64,000 bases of DNA from assembly GCA_002402045.2 (NCBI GenBank), contig NVUX02000076.1:62001-126000 (forward strand), given 5' to 3'. Shown here in pieces: positions 28,334 to 38,222 of the stretch (the stretch's first letter is position 1; the number at the start of each line of letters is the position of its first letter). The position numbers and the translations under genes were made by a program. Under the pieces are notes generated by a model. The model did not search any database. It saw nothing but the letters and a program-made list of their open reading frames with translations, and had not been told where the DNA came from. The DNA is from Paracoccaceae bacterium (GTDB lineage Bacteria > Pseudomonadota > Alphaproteobacteria > Rhodobacterales > Rhodobacteraceae).

Positions 28334-29416
28334 CTACCGCAGCTTAAGCGTTGCCAGCCCGATCAGCGCCAAAATAAGCGAGATAATCCAAAAGCGGATC
28401 ACGATCTGGCTTTCGCCCCAGCCGAGCTTTTCAAAATGGTGGTGGATCGGCGCCATCAAAAATATCCGCTTGCCGGTTTTCTTGTAATAAAGCACCTGAA
28501 TTACCACGCTGAGCAGCTCCACCACAAACAGCCCACCAATGATCGAAAGCACAATCTCGTGCTTGGTCGCCACGGCAATCGCCCCCAGCGCCCCGCCTAA
28601 AGCCAAGGAACCGGTATCGCCCATAAACACCGCAGCGGGCGGCGCATTATACCACAGAAAGCCCAATCCCCCACCTATGAGCGCCGCAACGAAAATTGTA
28701 AGTTCGCCAGTGCCCGCCACATAATGCAGCCCGAGATATTCGGTAAAGTCTGTACGGCCCACAAGGTAGGCGATAATGCCAAATGAGGCAGCCGCGATCA
28801 TAACCGGCATCACCGCTAGCCCATCAAGCCCATCGGTAAAATTCACCGCGTTAGCAGAGCCAACGATCACGATCATCACAAACGGAATAAAGAAAAAGCT
28901 AAGGTTAATCAGTGTGTCTTTAAATATCGGAAGTGCCAGCTGGCCCGAAAGCTCTGGAGATTGCAGCCACATCACCCACACGCCCGCAATGGCCGCAATG
29001 ATAAAGCCAAGCCCAAGCCGGATTTTACCTGACACCCCTTTGTGGTTTTGCTTTGAAACCTTCAGGTAATCATCCCAAAAGCCAACCAGTCCAAAGCTAT
29101 AGGTCACAAACAGCACCATCCACACATAGCCATTATCAAGCCGCGCCCAAAGCAGCGTAGACACAAGAATCGCGCCGAGTATCAGCACGCCGCCCATGGT
29201 CGGCGTGCCTGCTTTTGCTAAAATATGGCTCTCCGGCCCGTCTTCCCGAATAGGCTGGCCCTTGCCCTGCTTGCGTTTCAGCAGGTTTATCAGCGGCTGG
29301 CCAAACATGAATCCAAATATCAGCGCGGTAAAAAACGCGCCGCCCGAGCGGAAGGTGATATATTGGAACAGGTTGAAAAATCCGGCGTCAAACCATTCCG
29401 GCAACATATAAAACAT
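28334..29416 (-). CDS. mraY: Phospho-N-acetylmuramoyl-pentapeptide transferase
   Basis: The 360-residue membrane enzyme makes lipid I by moving the phospho-MurNAc-pentapeptide to undecaprenyl phosphate. It has about ten membrane helices and the signature acidic motifs FWDDYLK and [10 protein letters not shown], plus the C-terminal HHHFEKLGW. Its ATG directly follows the murF stop (TAGATG). Length and motifs are normal. Confidence 0.97.
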   Translation of the reverse strand: MFYMLPEWFDAGFFNLFQYITFRSGGAFFTALIFGFMFGQPLINLLKRKQGKGQPIREDGPESHILAKAGTPTMGGVLILGAILVSTLLWARLDNGYVWMVLFVTYSFGLVGFWDDYLKVSKQNHKGVSGKIRLGLGFIIAAIAGVWVMWLQSPELSGQLALPIFKDTLINLSFFFIPFVMIVIVGSANAVNFTDGLDGLAVMPVMIAAASFGIIAYLVGRTDFTEYLGLHYVAGTGELTIFVAALIGGGLGFLWYNAPPAAVFMGDTGSLALGGALGAIAVATKHEIVLSIIGGLFVVELLSVVIQVLYYKKTGKRIFLMAPIHHHFEKLGWGESQIVIRFWIISLILALIGLATLKLR

Positions 29417-30802
29417 CTAAAACTTCCCTTCGGGTTTTTGCTGGCTCTCCGCATCGCTTAGATTCATCAGCGCGTCAATGATTTTCGCCATTTTCATGCC
29501 AAGTGAGCCTTTAACCATTACCACATCACCCGCCTGAATTTGCCGCCCGATTTGCGCTGCAAGCTCGGATGAAGTTTCCGCCCTAAGGCCTCTGTTCCCG
29601 AAAGGTACAGCCGCCATAAGCGGGCCAACGGTGTGGGTGATATCAATGCCTTCAATCCCGGCCAGTGCAGCGTGGAGCGCAGGCGCGGTTCCACCCAGCT
29701 CCAGCATATCCCCCAAAATCGCAACCTTGCGGCCCGCTTGCTGGGCCAGCGTTTCGAGCGCGGCGCGGGTGCTGGCGGGGTTGGCGTTATAGCTTTCGTT
29801 AATCAGGGTGAAATGGCCATCCAAACCCTTTGGCCCCAGCGGTATTTGCTGGCGCGCCCCCCGCCCCTCAGGCGGATGCCAACTTGCGAGCGCCAGCGTA
29901 GCGCGACCCAAATCGGCCTTAAGCGCGTAAAGCCCCGCCAGCACGCCAACGGCGTTTTGAGCAAGGTGCGCACCTTCACCGCCAAGCTTAAACATAATCT
30001 CACCCATCGGGGTGTTGGCCCGCACCACGGTTGCGCCGTTGCCCACATCACAAGAAAGCAGCCGAAAATCGGCGGTTTTGGACTGGCCGAAAAGCAGGGT
30101 TTTGGCGGAGGCGTGTTTGGCGAGAATGGGTAGGGTTTCAATGTCAGCGTTTAGAATGGCAATGCCGCCAGGCTCCAAACCTTTGAAAATCTCTGCCTTC
30201 TCAGCCGCAATTTCTTCAATGTCGGAAAAAGCCGCAAGGTGGACAGGGGCCACGGTGGTGATAAAAGCCACATGCGGGCGGGCCATTTTCGCCAGCGGTG
30301 CAATTTCGCCGGGGTGGTTCATGCCAATTTCAATCACAGCAATGTCGGTGTCCACGGGCATCCGCGCCAGTGTAAGCGGCACCCCCTCATGATTATTATA
30401 GCTTTTTTCGGCGACGTGAATATTGCCCTGCCCTTCAAGCGCCACCCGCAACATCTCTTTGGAGCCGGTTTTACCGACCGAACCGGTAATGGCGATAACG
30501 CGGGCATTAGTGCGGGCGCGGGCAGCAATACCGAGGGCCTCTAGGCCTTTCAGTACGTCTGGCACCAGCAGCAAAGGTGCATTTTTAAGCCCCGCAGGAA
30601 TGCGGGAAACCAGCGCCGCCACTGCACCTTTTTCAAGCGCTTGCGCCACAAAGTCATGGCCGTCACGGCTGGCGGAAAGCGCCACGAAAAGGTCGCCCTT
30701 TTCAAGCGTGCGCGTGTCAATGGATACGCCATTTGCAGCCCAATCTACCGCACAAGTGCCGCCCGTAGCCGCTACGGCTTCGTCGCGGGTCCAGAGGCTC
30801 AT
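29417..30802 (-). CDS. murF: UDP-N-acetylmuramoyl-tripeptide-D-alanyl-D-alanine ligase
   Basis: The 461-residue ligase completes the pentapeptide by adding D-Ala-D-Ala. The ATP loop reads ITGSVGKTGSKEM and the family stretch NESYNANPAS is present. It overlaps murE by 4 nt (ATGA) and abuts mraY. The protein is full length, with nothing unusual in its motifs. Confidence 0.95.
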   Translation of the reverse strand: MSLWTRDEAVAATGGTCAVDWAANGVSIDTRTLEKGDLFVALSASRDGHDFVAQALEKGAVAALVSRIPAGLKNAPLLLVPDVLKGLEALGIAARARTNARVIAITGSVGKTGSKEMLRVALEGQGNIHVAEKSYNNHEGVPLTLARMPVDTDIAVIEIGMNHPGEIAPLAKMARPHVAFITTVAPVHLAAFSDIEEIAAEKAEIFKGLEPGGIAILNADIETLPILAKHASAKTLLFGQSKTADFRLLSCDVGNGATVVRANTPMGEIMFKLGGEGAHLAQNAVGVLAGLYALKADLGRATLALASWHPPEGRGARQQIPLGPKGLDGHFTLINESYNANPASTRAALETLAQQAGRKVAILGDMLELGGTAPALHAALAGIEGIDITHTVGPLMAAVPFGNRGLRAETSSELAAQIGRQIQAGDVVMVKGSLGMKMAKIIDALMNLSDAESQQKPEGKF

Positions 30803-32286
30803 AGTATCCCCGCGAGCGCGGCAACCGCCACGCTGGCCTGCTCGGCATCATCAAACGGGAACACATCTGTGCCAATAATCTGGCCGCTTTCATGGCCTTT
30901 TCCGGCAATGAGCAGGGTATCACCGGGTTGCAGGGCATCAACGGCGCGCAAAATGGCTTCGGCGCGGTCTCCCACTTCTGAGGCCTCCGGGCAGCCCGCC
31001 ATCACCTCGGCGCGAATGGTCGCGGCGTTTTCTGTGCGGGGGTTATCGTCTGTCACAAACACCACATCGGCATTGGCGGCGGCGGCAGCGCCCATAAGGG
31101 GTCGCTTACCTTTATCACGGTCACCACCCGCGCCAAAGGCAACGATAAGACGGCCAAGAACGTGTGGGCGCAAGGCTTGCAGGGCCGTTTCCAGCGCCTC
31201 GGGGGTGTGGGCGAAATCTACAAAAACCGTCGCGCCGCTTGAGCGGGTCGCGGCCAGCTCCATCCGGCCCCGCACGGTTTGCAGGCTCGGCAGTGTTTTG
31301 AACACCGCCTCCGGTTCTTCGCCAATCGCAATCGCCAGCGCGGCGGCCATTAGGGCATTGCTAGCCTGAAAGCCGCCAATGAGGCTGAGGCGGGTGGTGT
31401 AAACCGTGCCGCGCCAGCTAAAGCGCAGGTCTTGGCCGTCACTATCATAGCGGCGGTTTAGGATTTGCATGTCGTTCTCAGTGGCTTCTCCAAGGGTGAT
31501 AACATGCTGGCCACGGCCCTCAGCCACCAGCCGCACGGGGGGGCCGAAACTATCATCCATATTAATAACGGCGGTAGCCCCCACGGGCAGAACCCGCGCA
31601 AACAGGCCCGCTTTAGCGGCGAAGTAATCTTCAAAGGTGTGGTGATAATCGAGATGGTCGCGGCTAAGATTGGTAAAGGCGGCGGCCTCCAACGAAACGC
31701 CATCAAGGCGGCGCTGCTCAAGCCCATGGCTTGAGGCCTCCATCGCGGCGTGGGTCACGCCTTGGTCGGCGAGGCTCTTGAGCAGCTTATGCAGCGTGAT
31801 CGGCTCCGGCGTGGTGTGGCTGAGCTTGGCGCTCACCGCGCCCTCAACGCCCACCGTGCCAAAATTCACGGCGGCGCGGCCCAGATGCTCTAGGATTTGG
31901 CGGTGGAAATTAGCGACAGATGTTTTGCCATTAGTGCCGGTGATGGCGACCATATGGCGGGGCTGGCCGCTGTAAAAATGAGCAGCGGCAACGCTGAGGG
32001 CGGCGCGGGGATCGTCGGCCAGCAGCACGGGGTAATCAGGGTTATCGAGGATCTCGAGGATCTCGAAACCTTTTGCATCCGTCAGCACGCCGGTTGCGCC
32101 CATGCGGAGCGCAAATTTCGCGAACTCCGCCCCGTGGACATTTACCCCCGGCATGGCGCAAAACAAAAAGCCGTCTTTGGTATCGCGGCTATCTACGCAG
32201 AGGCCAGAAAACGCAGGCTCGCCCTGCCATTGGCCAGCCCTGCTCACCCGCCGCTCTAACCCTAGTTCAGAAAGCGTTTTGGCCAT
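30799..32286 (-). CDS. murE: UDP-N-acetylmuramoyl-tripeptide synthetase, meso-diaminopimelate type
   Basis: The 495-residue ligase adds the third amino acid of the stem peptide. The ATP loop is ITGTNGKTSVANF and the substrate motif is DNPRTENAATIR; DNPR is the version that selects meso-diaminopimelate rather than lysine, as expected for a Gram-negative. It starts 7 nt after the ftsI stop and overlaps murF. Confidence 0.96.
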   Translation of the reverse strand: MAKTLSELGLERRVSRAGQWQGEPAFSGLCVDSRDTKDGFLFCAMPGVNVHGAEFAKFALRMGATGVLTDAKGFEILEILDNPDYPVLLADDPRAALSVAAAHFYSGQPRHMVAITGTNGKTSVANFHRQILEHLGRAAVNFGTVGVEGAVSAKLSHTTPEPITLHKLLKSLADQGVTHAAMEASSHGLEQRRLDGVSLEAAAFTNLSRDHLDYHHTFEDYFAAKAGLFARVLPVGATAVINMDDSFGPPVRLVAEGRGQHVITLGEATENDMQILNRRYDSDGQDLRFSWRGTVYTTRLSLIGGFQASNALMAAALAIAIGEEPEAVFKTLPSLQTVRGRMELAATRSSGATVFVDFAHTPEALETALQALRPHVLGRLIVAFGAGGDRDKGKRPLMGAAAAANADVVFVTDDNPRTENAATIRAEVMAGCPEASEVGDRAEAILRAVDALQPGDTLLIAGKGHESGQIIGTDVFPFDDAEQASVAVAALAGIL

Positions 32287-32293
32287 ATTACCC

Positions 32294-34084
32294 TCAGTTG
32301 CTGCTCAGAAGAATCGGTGTTTGAGGTGTTTCATTTCCGGCATTCGGGCGCAAGCCTAACAAGGGCGCGATGCGGCGGATAATTTCAGCGGAAACGGGAA
32401 CTGCTGTCCAGCCAGCGGTGCGGCGCTCTTCGCCCAACACATCAATTTTCGGCTCGTCGAGGGAAACCACCAGCACGTATTCTGGGTTGCTCATCGGAAA
32501 AGCGGCGGCGAATGTGCCGATAACTTTGTCCTCATAATAGGCCCCTTGCGGGTTGGGCTTATCAGCTGAGCCGGTTTTGCCGCCCACATCATAGCCCGCG
32601 ACCTCACCGAGTGAAGCCGTGCCACGCACCACCACTTGCCGCAGCATATCGCGCAGCGCGTAGGATGTGCTTTCGGAAATCACGCGGTCATCTTCAGTTG
32701 GTAGTTCCACATCATTTAGCAGGGTTGGCTGCACCCGCAGCCCACCATTGACCATAGCCGCATAGGCAGCCGCAAGATGCACCGGCGTTACGGCAATGCC
32801 TTGGCCGTATGATATCGTCATCGTGCTAATTTCAGACCAGCGGCGGGGCAAAAGCGGGGCTGAGCGGCGGGTTTCGGGCAGCTCTAGCGGTAGCTTTGTG
32901 AGCAGGCCAAGCTGGCCAAGGAAGGCTTGCTGTGCCTCGGCCCCCATGCTGGCTGCCAGCCGTGCTGCGCCCACATTAGAGGAATGCACAATCACATCCC
33001 GCAGGCTAAGCCGCGCGCCATAATTATGGAAATCGTTGATCTTAAAGCGGTGCCACACCAGCGGGCTACGGGTGTTGATCATGGTATCGGCGTTGGCCGC
33101 ACCACTTTCTATCGCTTGCGCGGCCGTGAAAATTTTAAACGTGGAGCCAAGTTCATATGTGCCTTGGGCCGCGCGGTTAAACAGCGGGCTATCGGCAGGG
33201 TCGCCGCTTACAGGGGGGCGCGGGCGGTGGTTTGGGTCAAAATCCGGCAGGGACACCAGCGAGATAATGCGGCCAGTGTTTGCCTCCATCAGCACGCCGG
33301 TGGCGGCTTTGGCATTCATCAACTGCATACCGCCCTCAAGCACCTGCCTCATGGCAGATTGCACCGTGAGATCAATGGAAAGCTGAAGCGGATTATCGTC
33401 ATTGGCGGGGTCGCGAAGATACTCGTCAAACTCAAGCTCCACACCCGCCGTGCCCACAAGCTCAGCCGAGCGCACGCCCTCAACGCCAAACCGTGTGCCG
33501 CCCAAAATATGCGCGGCAAAAGCACCATTTGGATAGAGCCGCAGCTCGCGTGGGCCTACTTTCAGGCCCGGCTCACCAAGATCAAGCACGGCTTGCTGCT
33601 GCTCGGGGGAAAGCTTGCGCTTAACCCATACAAACTTGCGGTTTCCGGTGAAATCCCGCAGCAGACGGTCGGCGTCCAGATCAGGGAAGATCGCCATGAG
33701 GCCGTCAACCGCATTCAGCGGATCGGCCATATCTTGCGGCGTGGCATAAAGCGAAGCGGTGCGCAGGTTTGTGGCTAAAATCGCGCCGTTACGGTCTACG
33801 ATATTGGCACGGGAATTGATGATGGCGGCGGCATAACTGCGCGCGCGCGGCTCTTCTGGTTCGGCCATGGCGACCATGCCCATTTTTGCGCCGACCGCCA
33901 CAAACGCGAGACCAAAGGCGGCGGCCATGAGGCCAAGGCGCAGTTCGGCACGGCGCTTTTCACGGGTGCGTTGCTTACGCAAGCGCGCGGCACGCTCTTC
34001 GGCTTCTACAAGGTTTGGGTCTTCGCCTTTGGCGCGCGCCTTCAAAATGCGCGGCAGAGGGCGCAGGGGGCGGCGGATATCCAT
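32294..34084 (-). CDS. ftsI: Division-specific peptidoglycan transpeptidase (PBP3)
   Basis: The 596-residue class B penicillin-binding protein cross-links septal wall. One N-terminal membrane helix (about 50-72) is followed by a dimerisation domain and a transpeptidase domain with all three motifs: STFK (active-site serine), SSN and KTG. A basic arginine-rich cytoplasmic tail precedes the helix. The gene overlaps ftsL by one base (TAATG). Confidence 0.96.
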   Translation of the reverse strand: MDIRRPLRPLPRILKARAKGEDPNLVEAEERAARLRKQRTREKRRAELRLGLMAAAFGLAFVAVGAKMGMVAMAEPEEPRARSYAAAIINSRANIVDRNGAILATNLRTASLYATPQDMADPLNAVDGLMAIFPDLDADRLLRDFTGNRKFVWVKRKLSPEQQQAVLDLGEPGLKVGPRELRLYPNGAFAAHILGGTRFGVEGVRSAELVGTAGVELEFDEYLRDPANDDNPLQLSIDLTVQSAMRQVLEGGMQLMNAKAATGVLMEANTGRIISLVSLPDFDPNHRPRPPVSGDPADSPLFNRAAQGTYELGSTFKIFTAAQAIESGAANADTMINTRSPLVWHRFKINDFHNYGARLSLRDVIVHSSNVGAARLAASMGAEAQQAFLGQLGLLTKLPLELPETRRSAPLLPRRWSEISTMTISYGQGIAVTPVHLAAAYAAMVNGGLRVQPTLLNDVELPTEDDRVISESTSYALRDMLRQVVVRGTASLGEVAGYDVGGKTGSADKPNPQGAYYEDKVIGTFAAAFPMSNPEYVLVVSLDEPKIDVLGEERRTAGWTAVPVSAEIIRRIAPLLGLRPNAGNETPQTPILLSSN

Positions 34085-34416
34085 TAGTAGGTCCTCGCCA
34101 CGATCTGCTGCACGGCCGCGCCGATTTCATCAAGCGGCATCGGCACTTCGGAGATTTCGGCAAAATGCGAGGCGTCAATCGGCATCAGGCGCAGCTCGGT
34201 ATAATAGGCCTCAGACAAGGCACGCAGGCGCTCGGGGCGATTAAGGTAGGCCCACTCAGCCCCCAAAACCGCAATTGCACTGCGCTCGCGGTTAATCTGG
34301 CGTTGCAGGCTCGAAACACGGTCTTCGGCCTCCTGCACTTGATAATTCACCTTATATGTCCAGCTCGCGACAAAAACGACAAGCACACCGGCGAGAAGAT
34401 ACATAAACGTTTTCAT
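34084..34416 (-). CDS. ftsL: Cell division protein FtsL
   Basis: This is a small bitopic protein of 110 residues: a membrane helix at about 3-20 and then a leucine-zipper-like coiled coil ([18 protein letters not shown]) ending in the short conserved stretch [14 protein letters not shown]. FtsL sits in the FtsQLB complex at the septum. Sequence conservation is weak in this family, but position between rsmH and ftsI and the layout make the call firm. Confidence 0.92.
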   Translation of the reverse strand: MKTFMYLLAGVLVVFVASWTYKVNYQVQEAEDRVSSLQRQINRERSAIAVLGAEWAYLNRPERLRALSEAYYTELRLMPIDASHFAEISEVPMPLDEIGAAVQQIVARTY

Positions 34417-35384
34417 AATATGCCGCCTTTGCTCAGGTCAAATTTCGGGATGCCGATATCGTCGGGGTCGGTGAAAGCCGCTGGGGCCTCGAGCCGCCGC
34501 GCAATGCGCAGTCGGGCCGAGCGGGCGCGCGGGTTGGCGGCGCATTCCTCGGGCGTGGCCTCTATCGCTTTGCGGGTAATCCTTTCAAAACGCGGAGTAT
34601 CGGCCTCGGTTTCGGGCGCATAGCGGTTGGCGCGCGGCGCGTTGCCCGAGCGGATTTGCATGAAGCGTTTGACCATGCGGTCTTCCAGCGAGTGGAACGT
34701 AACGACCACCAGCAAGCCGCCCGGCTTAAGGGCTGCCTCTGCCGCCACCAGCCCGCGAGCCAGCTCTCCCAACTCGTCATTCACCGCAATGCGCAGGGCT
34801 TGAAAGCTGCGCGTTGCAGGGTGCGGCTGATTAGGCTTGGGGTATGGCAGGTTTTTCTTGATAATATCAGCAAGTTGCAAGGTGGTGGAAATGGGCGCAT
34901 CTTTGCGTGCTGCCACAATCCCCCGCGCAATCCGGCGGGATCTCCGCTCTTCGCCGAAGCGAAAAAGGATGTCCGCAATCATGTCTTCAGAGGCACGGTT
35001 AACCACATCCGCCGCCGATGGCCCGCTTTGGGACATCCGCATATCCAGCGGCCCGTCGCGCATAAAGGAAAACCCCCGTGCGCCTTCGTCAATTTGCATT
35101 GAAGACACGCCGATATCGAGTACTACGCCATCCAGCGGCACATCGGCCAGCTGGTCCAGCTCACCAAAGCGGCCCTGAATAAGCTCAATGCCCTCAGGCA
35201 CGTCGGCGCGGGCAATCACGTCTGGGTCTTGGTCAATGCCAATCACACGCGCGGCCCCTGCCGCCATGAGCCCACGGCTGTAGCCGCCAAAGCCATAGGT
35301 GCCATCAAGCCACACGCCATTAACCGGCGCACATTGGGCCAGAATTGGCTCTAATAGCACCGGAATATGGGGGGCTGCCAGCAT
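34413..35384 (-). CDS. rsmH: 16S rRNA (cytosine1402-N4)-methyltransferase
   Basis: The 323-residue SAM-dependent enzyme (old name MraW) methylates C1402 in the ribosomal P site. It starts [13 protein letters not shown], has the SAM motif [14 protein letters not shown], the acidic GIDQDPD and the family stretch [12 protein letters not shown]. It overlaps ftsL by 4 nt and follows mraZ after 2 nt. Confidence 0.96.
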   Translation of the reverse strand: MLAAPHIPVLLEPILAQCAPVNGVWLDGTYGFGGYSRGLMAAGAARVIGIDQDPDVIARADVPEGIELIQGRFGELDQLADVPLDGVVLDIGVSSMQIDEGARGFSFMRDGPLDMRMSQSGPSAADVVNRASEDMIADILFRFGEERRSRRIARGIVAARKDAPISTTLQLADIIKKNLPYPKPNQPHPATRSFQALRIAVNDELGELARGLVAAEAALKPGGLLVVVTFHSLEDRMVKRFMQIRSGNAPRANRYAPETEADTPRFERITRKAIEATPEECAANPRARSARLRIARRLEAPAAFTDPDDIGIPKFDLSKGGIL

Positions 35385-35386
35385 GT

Positions 35387-35863
35387 CTATGCCTCTTTGC
35401 GGGGGTTAAGAAGGATGAAGGGGTTCTTGCCTTCGCCATCATCATCTAAGCTATCGTAATAAATATCATGATCCCAAATTTGCAGATGGTCATCAGAGCC
35501 GACAAACACAGCATTGTCGCCGATATTAAAGCGCTCACGAATATCCTTACGCAGGATCATCCGGCCATTATCATCCATCTGGATAAGCGTAGCGGCCTGA
35601 ATAAGTGCCTTGGAGGCGTCGTCTTTATCGCTGCCGTACGGCATCTTGGAAATCTTCTTGCGCATTTTCTTATAGGCCTTCAGCGTAAAGCCCCGCGCGC
35701 AATGCTCGTGGGATTTGGAATGCACCAAAACCATGTGGGGGTTTTTGCCATCAATACAATCAGGGTCCTCCAAGGCAAGCACGGCACGATGAGCGGCGGG
35801 TAAGGAAACCCGCCCTTTCTTATCGACCTTACTGGTCAGCTGGTCAAAGAAACCTAGCTCCAC
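35387..35863 (-). CDS. mraZ: Transcriptional regulator MraZ
   Basis: The 158-residue protein has two SpoVT/AbrB-like DNA-binding units, each with the MraZ core ([15 protein letters not shown] and [17 protein letters not shown]). MraZ controls the dcw operon in many bacteria. The start is a GTG at 35863 with AGGAG upstream. It is the first gene of the cluster mraZ-rsmH-ftsL-ftsI-murE-murF-mraY-murD. Confidence 0.93.
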   Translation of the reverse strand: MELGFFDQLTSKVDKKGRVSLPAAHRAVLALEDPDCIDGKNPHMVLVHSKSHEHCARGFTLKAYKKMRKKISKMPYGSDKDDASKALIQAATLIQMDDNGRMILRKDIRERFNIGDNAVFVGSDDHLQIWDHDIYYDSLDDDGEGKNPFILLNPRKEA

Positions 35864-36353
35864 CTGCCTACTCCTAATTTCTGCCCCTCAAAACGAGTTG
35901 CGGACCGTGTCTGCCCAACACGATCCGCTTCTGTCCCGTTCGGGTATGCCCAACTGCGTAAATCTGTTTCTGCTCGTTTCGCGTCGGATCTTTTTTCTGT
36001 ACGGGAGGAAAGCGGCTGCCTGTATGAACCTGCCTAAATTTTTTTAGTGCTTAATCATAAACCGCTGTTCTTCCGTGCAATCTGGATAGCACAACGACAC
36101 ATGCCTAGCAATACCCCAATTAGCCCGAAAAAGCCACCAAGGCTCATTATAGCTGCTCAGAAAGCTGGTAATAACTCCAAAAACCACACCTTGTTGCGAA
36201 AAAAGAAAGGAAGAGCACTACATATAGTAAGTGGCTTTTTTAGGCATTTTTTCCCGGCTTTCTCACAATTCTTGCAATCACGAAGCTTTCGGCTCCTGAA
36301 TCATGATTCGTTTTGGCCTTGACCGCAAGGAAAATCAGCTTAGAACCCTAGAA
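35864..36353. other. 490-bp divergent intergenic region between mraZ and the TruA-kinase gene
   Basis: This is the longest non-coding stretch in the window together with the one before clpA. It must hold the dcw promoter and probably that of the fusion kinase. CCCA/TGGG words occur near 35913 and 35949, but their spacing does not match the usual MraZ box array. A perfect 12-bp palindrome GAATCATGATTC lies at 36298-36309. The part from 36030 to 36300 is A/T-rich with no convincing coding sequence. Confidence 0.5.
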
Positions 36354-38165
36354 ATGCCCCGCTTTACGTTCAAACTTGAATATGACGGCAGCCGTTTTGA
36401 TGGCTGGCCCGAACTGCGTGCGGCCTTTGAATCCGCGTTTATTACAAACAACACCCCCGCCAGCAATCTTACGGTGGCCGAACCCACCGAGCCCGGCGTG
36501 CATGCCAGCAGCCAAATCGTGCATCTGGACCTGCCAGAGGATCACAACCCGCTAACACTTAAGGCCAATCTTGGTAAGTTTTTGCGCGGCACAGCGCTGG
36601 CGATTGTGGGTGCCAGCACCGTGCCCGATGATTTTGACGCCAGTAAAGCCGTAGAGCGGCACTATACCTATCGGCTATTTTCCCGCCGCGCCACGCTGAC
36701 CTTCAACAAAGGCACCATGTGGCGCATTGATCATCCACTAGATATCCGCGCCATGCGCGAGGCGGCGCACTACCTTATAGGCAAGCATGATTTCACCAGC
36801 TTTTGCGCTAGCGGCAGCCCCACCCAGCTATCCGAGCTGCGCATTGAAAGCTCGGCCCATTCCAGCGGCACCGAGATCCGGCTGCACTTTCGCGCGCCCT
36901 CCTTTGGCCCCGAGCAAATCAGGCGCATTGTGGCCCTGCTGGAGCGCATTGGTGCCGGCGTGCACCCGCCCGAAATTATGCGAGAGGTGCTAGAGGCCCG
37001 CGCCCTTGGCCCAAATGCCCCCATCGCCCCGCCGCGCGGGCTTTATCTTGATGATATCCGCTACTCAGATGCCATTATGCAATCGGCCCACCTGCCGCTG
37101 GAGCCAACGCCCCACCTTGCCAGTGGCATCGGCGCGGCCATGCTGGAGCAAATGCCGCTGCCGCTGTTGGTGATTACACGAAAGGGCCGCGTGGCCTATG
37201 CCAACCAGTTTGCCTATGATTTACTGCCAAACCTCATTATCCGCCAGCATTTCTCCGAAACGCTAGACGCGCCAAAGTTTACCAAAGCCGTGCAGGCCGC
37301 GATTGAAAGCGGCAAAACTGGCAAGGTGCGGTTTAGCCTCACCGAAGGGCCGGAGCGGTTTTTTGTGGCGCATATCGGCTTGCTGCCGGCGGGGTCTGAA
37401 TTTGGCAAATCTATCCGGGTGATTGCCGCGATTGAGGAGCGCACGACGATGCTGAAATCCGAGCAAATGCGCTCTGATTTCATTGCCAATGTGAGCCACG
37501 AGTTGCGCACACCATTAGCTACAATACTTGGCTATATCGAAACCCTGCAAGGCCATGCCAAAGATGACCCAGAAGCGCGGGAGCGGTTTTTGAAGATTAT
37601 GGCCAAGCAGGCAGGCCGGATGCAAAACCTTGTTAATGACCTGATGTCGCTCAATAAAATTGAGATTGAAGAGCATAACAGGCCTCTCGCCCCTTGCGAT
37701 TTAATTGCGCTGGCGTCTGAAGCGATTGCCGCCGTGCAGCCCTTGGGCGAGCGCCTCGGCGCGTCGGTTGTTTCTGAATTACCAGCCGAAATGCCCCGCA
37801 TTCGCGGCGATCATGAACAGTTGCTGCAAGTGCTGGTAAACCTGCTGGAAAACGCATTTAAATACAGCGCTCAAAGCCAGCCCGTGCGCTTGTTTGCGGC
37901 CCCGCCTGACGCTGAGCACATTGGCCAAATCGGCCTATCAGTGCAAGATTTTGGCCCCGGTCTTGCCCCAGAGCACCTTAGCCGCCTAACCGAGCGGTTT
38001 TATCGCGTCAGCGTGGCCAAAAGCCGCGACCAAGGGGGCACGGGGCTGGGGCTGGCGATTGTGAAGCACATTCTAAATCGGCACGAGGGGGCGCTCGACA
38101 TCCAATCAAAACTGGATGAAGGCAGCACCTTTACCGTTTGGCTACCGGGATTTGCGGAGGCCTGA
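36354..38165 (+). CDS. Fusion protein: degenerate TruA-type pseudouridine synthase domain + PAS + histidine kinase
   Basis: Residues 1-240 (from ATG 36354) align with TruA: LEYDGSRFDGW, PTEPGVHASSQ, PDDFDAS, RHYTYRL, GKHDFTSF, GLYLDDIRY. The catalytic GRTDAGVH is changed to EPTEPGVH, so the essential Asp is Glu46 and its Arg neighbour is Pro44. About seven residues are lost after GW, and the basic stretch before the last sheet is gone. A PAS domain (about 265-345), HisKA with phospho-acceptor His382 (NVSHELRTPL) and HATPase_c (NLLENAFKY, DFGPGL, GGTGLGLAI) follow without a break. The kinase half resembles alphaproteobacterial PhoR, but the usual membrane segments are replaced by the TruA domain, so it should be cytoplasmic. 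A start 51 nt upstream is possible; TruA proteins begin at MPRF-like positions. No pst, phoU or phoB genes are nearby. It diverges from mraZ. Confidence 0.9.
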   Translation: MPRFTFKLEYDGSRFDGWPELRAAFESAFITNNTPASNLTVAEPTEPGVHASSQIVHLDLPEDHNPLTLKANLGKFLRGTALAIVGASTVPDDFDASKAVERHYTYRLFSRRATLTFNKGTMWRIDHPLDIRAMREAAHYLIGKHDFTSFCASGSPTQLSELRIESSAHSSGTEIRLHFRAPSFGPEQIRRIVALLERIGAGVHPPEIMREVLEARALGPNAPIAPPRGLYLDDIRYSDAIMQSAHLPLEPTPHLASGIGAAMLEQMPLPLLVITRKGRVAYANQFAYDLLPNLIIRQHFSETLDAPKFTKAVQAAIESGKTGKVRFSLTEGPERFFVAHIGLLPAGSEFGKSIRVIAAIEERTTMLKSEQMRSDFIANVSHELRTPLATILGYIETLQGHAKDDPEARERFLKIMAKQAGRMQNLVNDLMSLNKIEIEEHNRPLAPCDLIALASEAIAAVQPLGERLGASVVSELPAEMPRIRGDHEQLLQVLVNLLENAFKYSAQSQPVRLFAAPPDAEHIGQIGLSVQDFGPGLAPEHLSRLTERFYRVSVAKSRDQGGTGLGLAIVKHILNRHEGALDIQSKLDEGSTFTVWLPGFAEA

Positions 38166-38222
38166 GCGGCCAAAGTTTTCTTAAACTAGAGCGGCCCTCC
38201 TCCGAGCCGCCCAAGGCTGGTT

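Noticed and set aside
35881-36000. MraZ operator boxes
   Set aside because: TGGG words are present on the minus strand but not at the regular 10-bp spacing expected of MraZ sites.
36047-36322. GTG-started frame upstream of the TruA-kinase gene
   Set aside because: No ribosome-binding site, no recognisable sequence, and it overlaps the kinase gene's possible upstream start.
36900-37200. Possibility that TruA and the kinase are two genes joined by a missed stop
   Set aside because: The frame is continuous with no start codon plus ribosome-binding site at the boundary, and the linker between domains reads as ordinary protein. A sequencing error cannot be ruled out from one read of the sequence.
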